Source: Candidatus Latescibacterota bacterium (GTDB lineage Bacteria > Latescibacterota > UBA2968 > UBA8231). From it: a DNA stretch of 64,000 bases. Below, piece by piece: positions 24,970 to 34,304 of the stretch. The stretch lies in assembly GCA_022826515.1 (NCBI GenBank), contig JAJDUT010000022.1, forward strand, positions 39,842 through 103,841, written 5' to 3'. Under the pieces are notes generated by a model. It saw only the letters and a program-made list of their open reading frames with translations, ran no database searches and was not told the origin of the DNA. The translations under genes were made by a program, and so were the position numbers. How positions within the stretch are numbered: position 1 is the stretch's first letter; each line of letters starts with the position of its first letter.

Positions 24970-27039
24970 ATGACTAAACTCGAACTCGAAATAGGCGGGC
25001 GGAGTCTGTCGATTGAAACGGGCAGAATCGCCAAGCAAGCCAATGGGGCCGTGTGGATGCAATACGGGGATACCGTAGTGCTGGTCACGGCCTGCCGGAC
25101 CAACACGCCGGAAGATCGGGGCTTTCTGCCCTTGATCGTAGATTACCGGGAAAAAGCCTACGCTGGCGGCAAGATACCGGGCAACATCTTCAAGCGCGAA
25201 GGGCGCCCCTCCGAAAAGGAAACCCTGAGTGCCCGGTTAATCGATCACCCCATTCGGCCGATGTTTCCCAAGAAGTTTCCCTATGAGATCCAAGTCTATG
25301 TTTCGGTGCTTTCGTACGATGGCGAAAACGACGCTGATGTCTTGGGTTTAATCGGGGCTTCAGCGGCTTTGAGTATCTCCGATATTCCCTTTGCTGGCCC
25401 TATGGGAGCCGTGCGAGTCGGGCGCATCAACGGCGAGTTTGTCGCCAATCCGACTTCCACCCAGCTAGATGAGTCTGATCTCGAGATCATCGTCTGCGGC
25501 ACGGCCGATTCCATTGTCAGTGTCGAAGGGGGTGCCCACGAGATTGCCGAGCAAGATCTGGTGGATGCGTTGGCCTTTGGCCACGAGTGCATCGCCGAAC
25601 TAGTCGAGCTACAGGAGCGGCTGGTTGCTGAAGTCGGCAAGGAGAAACTTGTCGTCGAGGTCGCAGAAGCCGATCCCGAACTGGTCCGCGCTGTTGCCGA
25701 GCTGGCGCAAGAGCGCATCGCCGAGGCCAACAGAAGCCCGCGCAAAGAAGAGCGGCAAGAGCGCATCGATGCGATCGATGCCGATGTCTTGGAGGGGTTG
25801 GCCGAGCGCTTTCCAGACTCGGAAAAGCTCATCTTAGGCGAGCTAGAAGCGCTGCTCAAGGCCGACATGCGCACCATGATCCTCAAGGAAAAGCGGCGCA
25901 TCGACGGCCGCGCACTCGACGCGGTGCGCGATGTCACCTGCGAGAGTACGGTGTTGCCACGCACGCACGGTTCATCACTGTTCACCCGTGGGCAGACGCA
26001 AGCACTCTGCGTGGCGACGCTGGGCACTAAGCTAGATGAGCGCATGGCCGACGACCTGCAGGGCAAGCGGTTTAAGTCCTATTACTTGGATTACAATTTT
26101 CCGCCGTATTCGGTCGGCGAAGTGCGCTTTGAGCGCGGTCCGGGACGGCGAGACATCGGTCATGGGCACTTGGCCGAGCGTGCCCTAGAGCCGGTCATTC
26201 CATCGGTCGACTCCTTCCCTTATACGATTCGGTTGGTGTCTGACATTACCGAGTCGAGCAGTTCCAGTTCCATGGCCACGGTTTGTGGCTGCTCCCTCGC
26301 CTTGATGGACGCGGGAATTCCCGTCAAAACTTCAGTGTGCGGTACGGGCGTGGGCTTGGTCAAGGAAGGGGACGAGTACGAGCTGCTGACCGACATCCGC
26401 GACGCCGAAGATTTTCTCGGCGACATGGACCTCAAGGTCGCCGGCACCAAAGACGGGATTACTGCGATCCAGATGGACATCAAGATCCAGGGTTTGCAGC
26501 TAGACATTCTCAAGGAAGCCCTTGACCGCGCCAAGGAAGGCCGCGCCAAGGTGTTGGCCATTATGGACGAATGCCTGAGCGCGGCGCGGCCCGAGCTTTC
26601 GCGCTGGGCACCGCGCATTGAGTTTATCAAGATCAACCAGAGCAAAATCGGCGCGGTCATCGGCCCGGGTGGCAAAACCATCCGCGAGATCGAAAAGACC
26701 GGTGCCACGGTCAATGTCGATGAAGACGGCACGATTACCATTGCCTCGGTTGAAGCGGGTCCAGCCGAAGAGGCGCGGCGCATGATCGAGGGAATCACGG
26801 CCGACGCCGAGGTTGGCAAAGAATACGACGGGGTGGTCAAACGGGTCATGCCCTTTGGGGCCTTCGTCGAGATTCTGCCCGGCAAAGAGGGCCTGTTGCA
26901 CATCTCCGAGCTGGCACATCGGCGCGTGGACAAGGTCGAAGACGTCGTTGGACAAGGGGATAAGATTGCCGTCAAGGTCCTCGAAATCGACACCGGCGGC
27001 AAGATTCGGCTCAGCCACAAGGCCCTGCTAAAGAAGTAA
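24970..27039 (+). CDS. pnp: Polyribonucleotide nucleotidyltransferase (PNPase)
   Basis: 689 residues. First RNase PH domain (DTVVLVTACRTNTPEDRGFL), helical linker, second RNase PH domain with RDIGHGHLAERAL and ETSSSSSMA-type active-site loops (seen as ITESSSSSSMATVCGCSLAL), a KH domain (KIGAVIGPGGKTIREI) and an S1 domain (VVKRVMPFGAFVEILPGKEG). Phosphorolytic 3'-5' exoribonuclease. The C-terminus ends just after S1, without the acidic RNase-E-interacting tail of some homologs. Followed by a strong terminator. Confidence 0.97.
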   Translation: MTKLELEIGGRSLSIETGRIAKQANGAVWMQYGDTVVLVTACRTNTPEDRGFLPLIVDYREKAYAGGKIPGNIFKREGRPSEKETLSARLIDHPIRPMFPKKFPYEIQVYVSVLSYDGENDADVLGLIGASAALSISDIPFAGPMGAVRVGRINGEFVANPTSTQLDESDLEIIVCGTADSIVSVEGGAHEIAEQDLVDALAFGHECIAELVELQERLVAEVGKEKLVVEVAEADPELVRAVAELAQERIAEANRSPRKEERQERIDAIDADVLEGLAERFPDSEKLILGELEALLKADMRTMILKEKRRIDGRALDAVRDVTCESTVLPRTHGSSLFTRGQTQALCVATLGTKLDERMADDLQGKRFKSYYLDYNFPPYSVGEVRFERGPGRRDIGHGHLAERALEPVIPSVDSFPYTIRLVSDITESSSSSSMATVCGCSLALMDAGIPVKTSVCGTGVGLVKEGDEYELLTDIRDAEDFLGDMDLKVAGTKDGITAIQMDIKIQGLQLDILKEALDRAKEGRAKVLAIMDECLSAARPELSRWAPRIEFIKINQSKIGAVIGPGGKTIREIEKTGATVNVDEDGTITIASVEAGPAEEARRMIEGITADAEVGKEYDGVVKRVMPFGAFVEILPGKEGLLHISELAHRRVDKVEDVVGQGDKIAVKVLEIDTGGKIRLSHKALLKK

Positions 27040-27065
27040 GTGGCGGTCTTGCGCTAGACGAAGAG

Positions 27066-27098
27066 AAGGCTATCGAGTCTAGCTCGATAGTCTTTTCT
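27066..27098 (+). terminator. Rho-independent terminator of the pnp transcript
   Basis: A 12-bp stem, 27066-27077 with 27083-27094 (one G.T), 5-nt loop TCTAG, followed by TTTTCTTA. Probably ends the rimP-to-pnp operon. Confidence 0.88.
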
Positions 27099-27103
27099 TA
27101 TTG

Positions 27104-27117
27104 TATAATGGTATATG
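27104..27117 (+). promoter_or_regulatory. Putative -10 box directly upstream of the asnS start
   Basis: TATAAT at 27104-27109, only 5 nt before ATG 27115, just after the pnp terminator. A transcript from it would start at the ATG or one to two nt after, implying a leaderless mRNA or use of the internal ATG 27127. No Shine-Dalgarno sequence is present. Confidence 0.45.
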
Positions 27118-28419
27118 GATGAACAAATGGAGTTGATTCAGGTGGCTGATATCGGCCGCTATGAGGGCCGAGAAGTGGTGCTGCGCGGTTGGTTGTACAA
27201 CAAGCGCTCGAGCGGCAAACTGCACTTTTTGCAACTGCGCGACGGTAGTGGTGTAGTGCAATGCGTTGTTTTTAAGGGGGATGTCGAGGACGAGCTATTT
27301 GAGCGGTGCGATCACTTGCCGCAAGAATCTTCGCTCGTGGTCCACGGTCAAGTGCGGCGGGAAGAGCGCTCGCCCATCGGCTATGAGGTGGGGGTCAGCG
27401 ATCTCGAAGTCGTGCAAGAGGCTGAGCCATATCCTATCACACCCAAGGAACACGGCGTGTCCTTTCTTCTCGACCACCGCCATTTGTGGCTGCGGTCTTC
27501 TCGTCCGGGGGCCATTCTCAAGATCCGCAGCGAAATCGGCAAAGCCTGCCGCGACTTCATGGAAACGCGTGGCTTTGTCCTCGTGGATGCGCCGATCTTT
27601 ACCCCCGCAGCCTGTGAAGGGACCTCGACTCTGTTTGAGACCGCGTATTTCGACGACACGGCTTATTTGACCCAAAGTGGCCAGCTCTATATGGAAGCGG
27701 CCGCCATGGCCTTGGGCAAAGTTTATTGTTTTGGGCCGACGTTCCGCGCTGAAAAATCCAAGACTCGCCGGCACCTGACGGAGTTTTGGATGATCGAGCC
27801 AGAGATGGCGTATTGCGATTTAGAGGGTGCGATGGCCTTGGCCGAGGACATGGTCCTATATGTGCTCGACCGCGTACTCGACCGCCGCCGCGCAGAGCTA
27901 AAACTCCTCGAGCGAGATACCGCCAAGCTGGAACGGGTCAGTCGGCCCTTTCCGCGCATAACCTACGATGAAGCCGTCGAGCGCCTGACAGCCCTAGGCA
28001 GCGACATCGCCTGGGGGAATGATCTGGGCGGGGACGACGAAACCCTCCTCGCTTCCCAGTTCGAGTCGCCGGTTTTCGTCCACCGCTATCCCAGTGCAGT
28101 CAAAGCGTTCTATATGAAGGAAGATGCCCAAGACCGCCGCTTGGCCCTGTGCATGGACCTGTTAGCCCCCGAAGGGTACGGGGAAATCATCGGGGGTGGG
28201 CAACGCGAAGACGACCTTGCCGTCTTGCAGCACAAAATCGCCACGCATCAATTGCCACAAGAAGCCTTTAGCTGGTATCTCGACTTACGGCGTTATGGCT
28301 CGGTTGAGCACGCTGGCTTTGGCATGGGAATCGAGCGGGTGGTCGCTTGGTTGTGCGGTGTCAAGCATGTGCGCGAGACCATTCCATTTCCGCGCATGAT
28401 GCAGCGTCTCTATCCATAA
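27115..28419 (+). CDS. asnS: Asparagine-tRNA ligase
   Basis: 434 residues. N-terminal OB-fold anticodon domain ([20 protein letters not shown]). The class II catalytic core has [48 protein letters not shown] (motif 2) and [13 protein letters not shown] (motif 3). The PKEHG and [16 protein letters not shown] segments favour AsnRS over AspRS. Direct asparaginylation is therefore available. The leuS start is 20 nt downstream, so the two synthetase genes may share a transcript. Confidence 0.95.
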   Translation: MDEQMELIQVADIGRYEGREVVLRGWLYNKRSSGKLHFLQLRDGSGVVQCVVFKGDVEDELFERCDHLPQESSLVVHGQVRREERSPIGYEVGVSDLEVVQEAEPYPITPKEHGVSFLLDHRHLWLRSSRPGAILKIRSEIGKACRDFMETRGFVLVDAPIFTPAACEGTSTLFETAYFDDTAYLTQSGQLYMEAAAMALGKVYCFGPTFRAEKSKTRRHLTEFWMIEPEMAYCDLEGAMALAEDMVLYVLDRVLDRRRAELKLLERDTAKLERVSRPFPRITYDEAVERLTALGSDIAWGNDLGGDDETLLASQFESPVFVHRYPSAVKAFYMKEDAQDRRLALCMDLLAPEGYGEIIGGGQREDDLAVLQHKIATHQLPQEAFSWYLDLRRYGSVEHAGFGMGIERVVAWLCGVKHVRETIPFPRMMQRLYP

Positions 28420-28438
28420 AGGTCTTATAAGGATAATT

Positions 28439-31324
28439 ATGTCAACTGAAACAAAAAAAGGCCAATACAATTTCCAAGCCATCGAAACCAAATGGCGATC
28501 CCATTGGGAACAGGAGAAGACCTATCAAACACTGGGGCCGGGGGAGCTTGGTTTCGATGACAGCAAACCCAAGTGCTATATCCTCGATATGTTTCCCTAT
28601 CCCAGCGGCGCGGGGTTGCACATTGGCCATCCCAAAGGATATATCGCCAGCGACATTTACAGCCGCTACAAAAGGATGCAAGGATTTAACGTCCTGCACC
28701 CGATGGGGTTCGACAGTTTTGGCTTGCCGGCCGAGCAATACGCCATCGAACACAACATCCATCCGGCGACTGTTACCGAGCAGAATATCGATGCGATGCG
28801 CAGTCAGTTGCGGTTTCTTGGGCTTTCGTTTGATTGGACCCGCGAAGTGGTCACGTCGCGGGCGTCGTACTACGGCTGGACTCAGTGGATTTTCGCCCAG
28901 CTCTTCAACAGTTATTTCGACGAAGCCGAGATCTGGGAAGACGGTAATGGACGCCCAATAAAGGGTCGGGCCAAACCCATCGCCGACTTAGAGGCCCAAT
29001 TTGCCGCTGGCAGGGCCTTGTCGGCCACAGATCGCCAAGTACTGGGCACTGATACAGCTTGGTCCGCACTAACCACGGCCCAACAGCAAGCCGTGTTGAA
29101 CAACTATCGACTGGCGTACCAGCAAGAGGCCGTCGTCAACTGGTGCCCGGGTTTGGGCACTGTGTTGGCCAACGAGGAAGTGACCAATGAAGGCCGCAGC
29201 GAGCGGGGCGATTTTCCCGTGTACCGCAAACCGTTGCGACAATGGACGATGCGCATAACAACCTACGCTGAGCGGCTCTTAGAAGACTTGGACTTTGAGC
29301 TGGAGGACCGTAACGGCGAGCCCTTCGAGCTCGATTGGCCAGAACCTATCAAACGGATGCAGCGCAACTGGATCGGGCGCAGCGAAGGGGCTGAAGTGTG
29401 CTTCGATGTCCTCGACCCGCAAAGCGACGAGGTCGTTGGGCAATTGCCCGTGTTCACGACCCGTCCCGACACGCTGTTTGGGGCGACCTTTATGGCGATT
29501 GCCCCTCAACATCCGCTGGTGGATCCCGTCGGGGAAGCCTACCTAGTTCCCAACGCTTGGCCGGAGGAGACGCCGGAGCCATGGAAAGGGGGAGGGGAAT
29601 CCATCCAAGAAGCGGTAGCCCAGTACGTAGCTCAGGTTGCTGTCTCCACGGCGGATGAAACCAAGGAAAAAACGGGCATCTTCTCTGGCATCTACGCCCG
29701 CAATCCGGTCAACGAACAAAAAATCCCCATTTTCGTCGCCGACTACGTCAGCATGGACTACGGCGCGGGAGCCATTATGGCGGTGCCGGCTCACGACGAG
29801 CGCGATTTCGCCTTCGCTACCGCCTATAACTTGGACATTATGAAGGTAGTTACTGGAGGGGAAGGAAGGAGCGAAGGGTGGTATGCTGGGGAGGGGACTG
29901 CGATCAACTCGCCTCTAGTACGGAGCGGTGATAATCCATACGCCATCAACGGCTTAGCAACCGTCGAAGCCCAAGCCCAAATCATTGATGCACTAGTCGC
30001 CCAAGGGCGCGGCCAAGCCGCGGTAAACTACAAACTACGCGACTGGACCTTCGCTCGGCAGCGCTATTGGGGCGAACCCTTTCCACTGGCCACGCATCCC
30101 GATGGATATTCCGTCGCGGTCGAGCCTCCGGTAGTACTGCCGGACCTAGAGGATTTCAGACCGGAAACCTCCAACGACCCCACCCGGCCCGTTTCACCGC
30201 CGTTGCACCGGGCTGGAACGGAGTGGACGACGGTGGAAATTGACGGGATGGCCTGTCAGCGCGAACTCAACGTCATGCCCCAATGGGCCGGTTCTTGCTG
30301 GTACTATCTCCGCTTTATCGATCCGCACAACGAAGAAGCCTTCTGCGACCCGGCCAAGGAGGGCTACTTTATGCCCGTTGATCTCTACATCGGCGGTGCT
30401 GAACACGCAGTGTTGCACTTGCTCTACGCTCGGTTTTGGCACAAGGCCCTCTACGACTTAGGCCATGTATCCACGCCTGAACCGTTTAAGAAGTTGTTCA
30501 ACCAAGGTATGATGACTGCGGATGCCTTTCAGGACGAGCGCGGCGTGTATATCGACATCCGCGAGGTCGAGTTCCGCGACGGGGAGCCTGTTGAGCAGGA
30601 GACGGGAAAGGTGCTACGCCGGTCTTTCGGCAAAATGGGCAAGCGCTACAAAAATGGGTTGCCGCCGGAAGAGGTCGGCGAGGAATTTGGCGTGGATACT
30701 CTGCGGCTATACGAAATGTACATGGGGCCGCTCGAAGCGAGTGCGCCATGGAGCATGGAAGGCATTCGTGGGATGCAGCGCTTCTTGCAGCGCGTTTGGC
30801 GAAACTTTGTCGATTCGGACCGACGCGTGAAGATAGGGGAGAGTGCTGCGTTGGCACCTGACCTAGAAAGAAAGCTGCACCAAACCATCCAGAAGGTAAC
30901 CGAAGACATCGAGGGACTGCGATTTAATACGGCCATTGCCGCCTTGATCGAGTTAAACAACCAATTGGTGTCCTCAGACGAAGTACCGCAGGCCGTTGCC
31001 AAGCCCTTCTTGATCCTGCTTGCGCCTTTTGCTCCACATATTGCCGAGGAAATCTGGGAACTGGCGGACTTTGGGAGGGGAGATCTCAGTCGTCAGAATT
31101 GGCCTAAGTGGGATGAATCCAAGGCCGCCGAGGACATGATCGTAGTACCCATTCAGGTCAACGGCAAAATGCGCGGACAAGTGGAAGTGCCGGTCCGCAT
31201 CGGAGAAGACCAGATAAAGTCCTTGGTGCTCGGCATGGAGAGTATCCAGAAATACGTGGCCGACGAAGCGGCGATAAAGCGGTTCATATGGGTGCCGGAT
31301 AGAATTGTCAATATTGTGGTATAG
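28439..31324 (+). CDS. leuS: Leucine-tRNA ligase
   Basis: 961 residues. HIGH motif region FPYPSGAGLHIGHPKGY, editing domain TTRPDTLFGATFMAIAPQHP, and the C-terminal PIQVNGKMRGQVEVP. The KMSKS loop reads GKMGKRYKNG, i.e. KMGKR. A long insertion containing AWSALTTAQQQAVLNNYRLA before VNWCPGLGTVLANEEVT resembles the longer actinobacterial type of LeuRS, which also tends to carry KMGKS; no loss of function need be assumed. ATG with AAGGA about 7 nt upstream. Confidence 0.97.
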   Translation: MSTETKKGQYNFQAIETKWRSHWEQEKTYQTLGPGELGFDDSKPKCYILDMFPYPSGAGLHIGHPKGYIASDIYSRYKRMQGFNVLHPMGFDSFGLPAEQYAIEHNIHPATVTEQNIDAMRSQLRFLGLSFDWTREVVTSRASYYGWTQWIFAQLFNSYFDEAEIWEDGNGRPIKGRAKPIADLEAQFAAGRALSATDRQVLGTDTAWSALTTAQQQAVLNNYRLAYQQEAVVNWCPGLGTVLANEEVTNEGRSERGDFPVYRKPLRQWTMRITTYAERLLEDLDFELEDRNGEPFELDWPEPIKRMQRNWIGRSEGAEVCFDVLDPQSDEVVGQLPVFTTRPDTLFGATFMAIAPQHPLVDPVGEAYLVPNAWPEETPEPWKGGGESIQEAVAQYVAQVAVSTADETKEKTGIFSGIYARNPVNEQKIPIFVADYVSMDYGAGAIMAVPAHDERDFAFATAYNLDIMKVVTGGEGRSEGWYAGEGTAINSPLVRSGDNPYAINGLATVEAQAQIIDALVAQGRGQAAVNYKLRDWTFARQRYWGEPFPLATHPDGYSVAVEPPVVLPDLEDFRPETSNDPTRPVSPPLHRAGTEWTTVEIDGMACQRELNVMPQWAGSCWYYLRFIDPHNEEAFCDPAKEGYFMPVDLYIGGAEHAVLHLLYARFWHKALYDLGHVSTPEPFKKLFNQGMMTADAFQDERGVYIDIREVEFRDGEPVEQETGKVLRRSFGKMGKRYKNGLPPEEVGEEFGVDTLRLYEMYMGPLEASAPWSMEGIRGMQRFLQRVWRNFVDSDRRVKIGESAALAPDLERKLHQTIQKVTEDIEGLRFNTAIAALIELNNQLVSSDEVPQAVAKPFLILLAPFAPHIAEEIWELADFGRGDLSRQNWPKWDESKAAEDMIVVPIQVNGKMRGQVEVPVRIGEDQIKSLVLGMESIQKYVADEAAIKRFIWVPDRIVNIVV

Positions 31325-31344
31325 GGAATGATCATTAATTATAA

Positions 31345-31372
31345 ATGTCCTATAAAATTATTTATGTAAATA
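31345..31372 (+). other. dif-like XerCD recombination site, copy A
   Basis: Left arm ATGTCCTATAA, 6-nt centre AATTAT, right arm TTATGTAAATA. Compared with the published Firmicutes dif consensus as I recall it, 19 of 28 positions agree, 9 of 11 in the XerD-type arm. It lies between the leuS stop and the 3' end of the tyrosine recombinase gene, where transcription of the flanking genes converges. Best candidate in the window for the chromosomal dif. Confidence 0.6.
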
Positions 31373-31388
31373 AATAAACATCAAATCC

Positions 31389-32363
31389 TCAACTACCAAT
31401 CCTAATATAATCAGACGCATTATCGAGCAGCCTCTCCCGGTTTTCGTAATAGCGCATCGTCGTCTTTAGATCCTTGTGGCGCAAATGGGCTTGGACCTGC
31501 TGGGGCTTGGCTCCACCTTCAATCGCCAAAGTGCAGCAGGTGTGGCGGAACATGTGTGCGGTGACGTTTTGGGGGAGGCCAGCGCGTAGAGCGTACTTTT
31601 TGACGATGTGATTCACCGATTGATCGGTCAGTGGCTGACCGCGGGACTGGTTGCGCGACAGACTGATGAAAACCTTGCCAGTCGCCGACAAGCCCGCCAT
31701 CTGTAGTTGTTGTTTGTATAATTCTAGATGGTGTAGGACGATATTTTGCAGTTTGATTTCCTGCTCCACGCCAGATTTAGTCTCGGGCAGGTGCAGGATG
31801 TAAAAGACGCCTTCCAAGGATATATCCTCCCAAGCGATGCCTGCCACTTCGGAGCGGCGCAGCCCGCCGAACGTGAGCAAGTGAAATATGGCCGCATCGC
31901 GCGTGCGTACCAAATCGTCTTTTTCTTCGGCGATGGCTTGCTGGATCTTGTTCAGCACCTGATTGGAAAGCGCTTTGCCAGCCAGCGTTTCCTCTACTTT
32001 GTAGCCGCGCACCAAAGTAGAGTCAGCGGGATTCTTCTCAATGTGGCCTAAGGCGACCAGCATCTTGAACAACGACTTCAGGCTGGACAACTTTCTGTTG
32101 ATGCTACTGCGCTTGTAGCCTTCGCTAGCGAGTTGATTTCTAAAGGCGACCACGTGCTCAAAGGTGATCGACTGCAAGACGGCAAGCGAGACTTCATTTA
32201 GTTCCAGGCCGATGGATGCAAAGAAATGCTGGAGATCGGCGTAATACGCGCGTCGCGTGCGCTCGCTGAGTTGACCGCTGAGAAATTGTTCCAGAGGATC
32301 ATCCGCTACCAACGTTGGTGCTGGCGTTAGCCTGCGGACGACCGGAGTGAGTGTTTTGCTCAT
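31389..32363 (-). CDS. Tyrosine recombinase, XerC/XerD-like
   Basis: 324 residues from ATG 32363 (MSKTLTPVVRRL); an upstream ATG at 32402 would add 13 residues. N-terminal SAM-like DNA-binding domain (SERTRRAYYADLQHFFASIG). The catalytic domain carries Arg in FGGLRRSEVAGI, HMFRHTCCTLAIEGG (H-x-x-R), HLRHKDLKTTMRYY with His and nucleophile Tyr. Length and architecture fit Xer recombinases better than phage integrases with arm-binding domains. A dif-like site begins 16 bp beyond its stop and a 44-bp near-palindrome lies upstream. Whether it is XerC, XerD, a single-recombinase Xer or a mobile-element enzyme cannot be decided here. Confidence 0.88.
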   Translation of the reverse strand: MSKTLTPVVRRLTPAPTLVADDPLEQFLSGQLSERTRRAYYADLQHFFASIGLELNEVSLAVLQSITFEHVVAFRNQLASEGYKRSSINRKLSSLKSLFKMLVALGHIEKNPADSTLVRGYKVEETLAGKALSNQVLNKIQQAIAEEKDDLVRTRDAAIFHLLTFGGLRRSEVAGIAWEDISLEGVFYILHLPETKSGVEQEIKLQNIVLHHLELYKQQLQMAGLSATGKVFISLSRNQSRGQPLTDQSVNHIVKKYALRAGLPQNVTAHMFRHTCCTLAIEGGAKPQQVQAHLRHKDLKTTMRYYENRERLLDNASDYIRIGS

Positions 32364-32455
32364 AAATGCTCGCCTAGGCTTAATTGGCGTCTGATGTCCC
32401 AAATATAGCGAACATCACCGGATTTTGCCGCTGCGTTTCATTAGAGATTCACCTA

Positions 32456-32499
32456 GTTTTTATACTATCGATAATGCCTGTTATCAGTAGTATAAAAAC
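32456..32499. repeat. 44-bp near-palindrome upstream of the recombinase gene
   Basis: GTTTTTATACTA (32456-32467) pairs perfectly with TAGTATAAAAAC (32488-32499). Inside, GATAA (32470-32474) pairs with TTATC (32481-32485) around loop TGCCTG. No T-run follows either arm outside the stem, so it is not a standard terminator for mutL. It may be a regulator or recombinase binding site. Confidence 0.6.
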
Positions 32500-32513
32500 C
32501 AAAATTGAAGAAA

Positions 32514-34298
32514 CTAGAACCTCCGCAATAAACGCTCCATATCGCTCAATTTCATCCGCGCCATAATCGGTTTATCCGTTGGGCTTATGTGCGGTGAGTC
32601 AACTTTTAGCAACTCGCCGATCAAATGCGCCATCTCCTCGGCGTTCAGTTTTTGCCCCTTCTGGATGCTCGCTTTGCGCGCATAAGCCAAGACGAGTGCT
32701 TCGCGCCAAGATCGGCCCGAATGCTGGCCATCGCGCACGTCGTTCAATAGCTGATAAAAAACATCGCCTTCGCCAAAGCGATCCAATTCAGCGGGCACCG
32801 CTTCCACCAACACCGTCCGTGCGCCAAAATCCCGCACGACAAAGCCCAGCTTGGCAATATCATCCTGTATCTGTTTGAATATCTCGAAATCCGCTGCACC
32901 CATTTCTAGCTGTATGGGAAAAAGCAACTGCTGGCTTGTGCCGGCTACGCCGTCCATTTGCGCCATGGCCCGATCGTAATTGATGCGTTCGTGCGCGGCC
33001 TGCTGATCGATGAAGAGCAAGCCGTCGGCTACTTCAACGAGGATGTACTGGTTGTGAACCTGCCATATCGCGGCGTCTTTTGTGACGGCGATTTTGGCCG
33101 CGGCTGGAGCGACGAAGGTCATTGCGAGCTGATCGTCGGCAGCGTGGGCGGGCAGCTTCTGCAATGCCGGCGCTATCGGTTCGCCCACGTGCGCTAGGCT
33201 AGCAGTGCCTATGTCCTCACTGAATCGAGATGTGCTGTCCGGCCGCAGCATTGGGGCCGCAGCATAGACAAAGGCTTGCGTATCGGGCAAGCGCAAACTC
33301 TTTCGGACGCTGTTCTCAATAGCCGCAACGACCTGCCCTTCGTTGGCCAAGCGAATCTCCCGCTTGGTCGGATGGACATTGACGTCGATTTTCTTTGGAT
33401 CCATATCGATCCAAAGCATGAATATTGGATGATGTCCTTCGGGCAGTAGTCCCTCAAAACATCGCTGTACAGCACTGGCCATCAGTCGCGAGGAAATGGG
33501 CCGCCCTTGGACGATGAGGTACTGCTTGCCCTTGCTTCGGCCGCAGTGTTCAGGACTAGCTAAGACTCCTTCGAGCTTGAGGCCCTCTTCCTCGTGCGCG
33601 AGATCCAACAGTTCGACGACTGGAGCAGTCCGGCCTCCGTATGGAGGCCGCATGCCCAACAATTCGGCTGCCCGCTCCCGACGAGATGCCGGGGTGTAGT
33701 TCAATACCTGACGATCTTGGTGCTCTAATTCAAAGCCAAGGGCCGGATAACCAGCCGCTAAATGAATGATGGTCTGGGCCACGTGGCGAGCTTCCGCATC
33801 GACGGAGCGGAGAAACTTGCGGCGGGCGGGCGTATTAAAAAACAGGTTCTTTACCACGATGGTCGTGCCACGCGCTCGGCCCATACTGTGCATCTCTCGC
33901 TCCATGATGCCCCCTTCCACGACCAAGCGCGTCCCCACTTCATCTTCCTCCGCACGCGATTCGATGACCAAGTGAGATACCGCACCAATGCTGGCTAGGG
34001 CTTCGCCGCGAAACCCCAACGTCTGAATGCGAAACAGATCGGCCACTGAAGCCATCTTGCTCGTAGCATGACGGCGAGGGCACAACGCGATATCCTCCCT
34101 GTTCATGCCCGAACCATCGTCGGTCACGACGATCGACTGCTTGCCACCAGCCTTGATTTCCACGCGTATTTTAGTGGCCCCCGCATCGATCGAGTTTTCG
34201 ACCAATTCCTTCACGACCGAAGCTGGCCGTTCCACCACCTCACCAGCGGCTATTTTTCCAATGAGACTTTCGTCGAGAACGCGAATAATACTCGTCAT
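32514..34298 (-). CDS. mutL: DNA mismatch repair protein MutL
   Basis: 594 residues. GHKL ATPase N-terminus: IGKIAAGEVVERPASVVKEL, DDGSGMNRED, FRGEALASIGAVSHL and RARGTTIVVKNLFFNTPARR. The C-terminal dimerisation/endonuclease domain carries DQQAAHERINYD where endonuclease MutL has D-Q-H-A-x2-E-x4-E, and SPTDKP where C-P-H-G-R-P is usual. Endonuclease metal ligands are thus partly changed, as I recall for some FCB MutL proteins. No mutS in the window. The next minus-strand gene is the recombinase. Confidence 0.95.
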   Translation of the reverse strand: MTSIIRVLDESLIGKIAAGEVVERPASVVKELVENSIDAGATKIRVEIKAGGKQSIVVTDDGSGMNREDIALCPRRHATSKMASVADLFRIQTLGFRGEALASIGAVSHLVIESRAEEDEVGTRLVVEGGIMEREMHSMGRARGTTIVVKNLFFNTPARRKFLRSVDAEARHVAQTIIHLAAGYPALGFELEHQDRQVLNYTPASRRERAAELLGMRPPYGGRTAPVVELLDLAHEEEGLKLEGVLASPEHCGRSKGKQYLIVQGRPISSRLMASAVQRCFEGLLPEGHHPIFMLWIDMDPKKIDVNVHPTKREIRLANEGQVVAAIENSVRKSLRLPDTQAFVYAAAPMLRPDSTSRFSEDIGTASLAHVGEPIAPALQKLPAHAADDQLAMTFVAPAAAKIAVTKDAAIWQVHNQYILVEVADGLLFIDQQAAHERINYDRAMAQMDGVAGTSQQLLFPIQLEMGAADFEIFKQIQDDIAKLGFVVRDFGARTVLVEAVPAELDRFGEGDVFYQLLNDVRDGQHSGRSWREALVLAYARKASIQKGQKLNAEEMAHLIGELLKVDSPHISPTDKPIMARMKLSDMERLLRRF

Positions 34299-34304
34299 AA
34301 ATCC

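Noticed and set aside
28420..28447. dif-like arrangement at the leuS start (right arm TTATGTCAACT)
   Set aside because: Good right arm, but it is the Shine-Dalgarno and start codon region of leuS, and the left arm has two differences from the repeat; probably coincidental.
30601..30660. LeuRS KMSKS reads KMGKR, suggesting inactivation
   Set aside because: KMGKS-type loops are, as I recall, normal in actinobacterial-like LeuRS, and the rest of the protein is intact.
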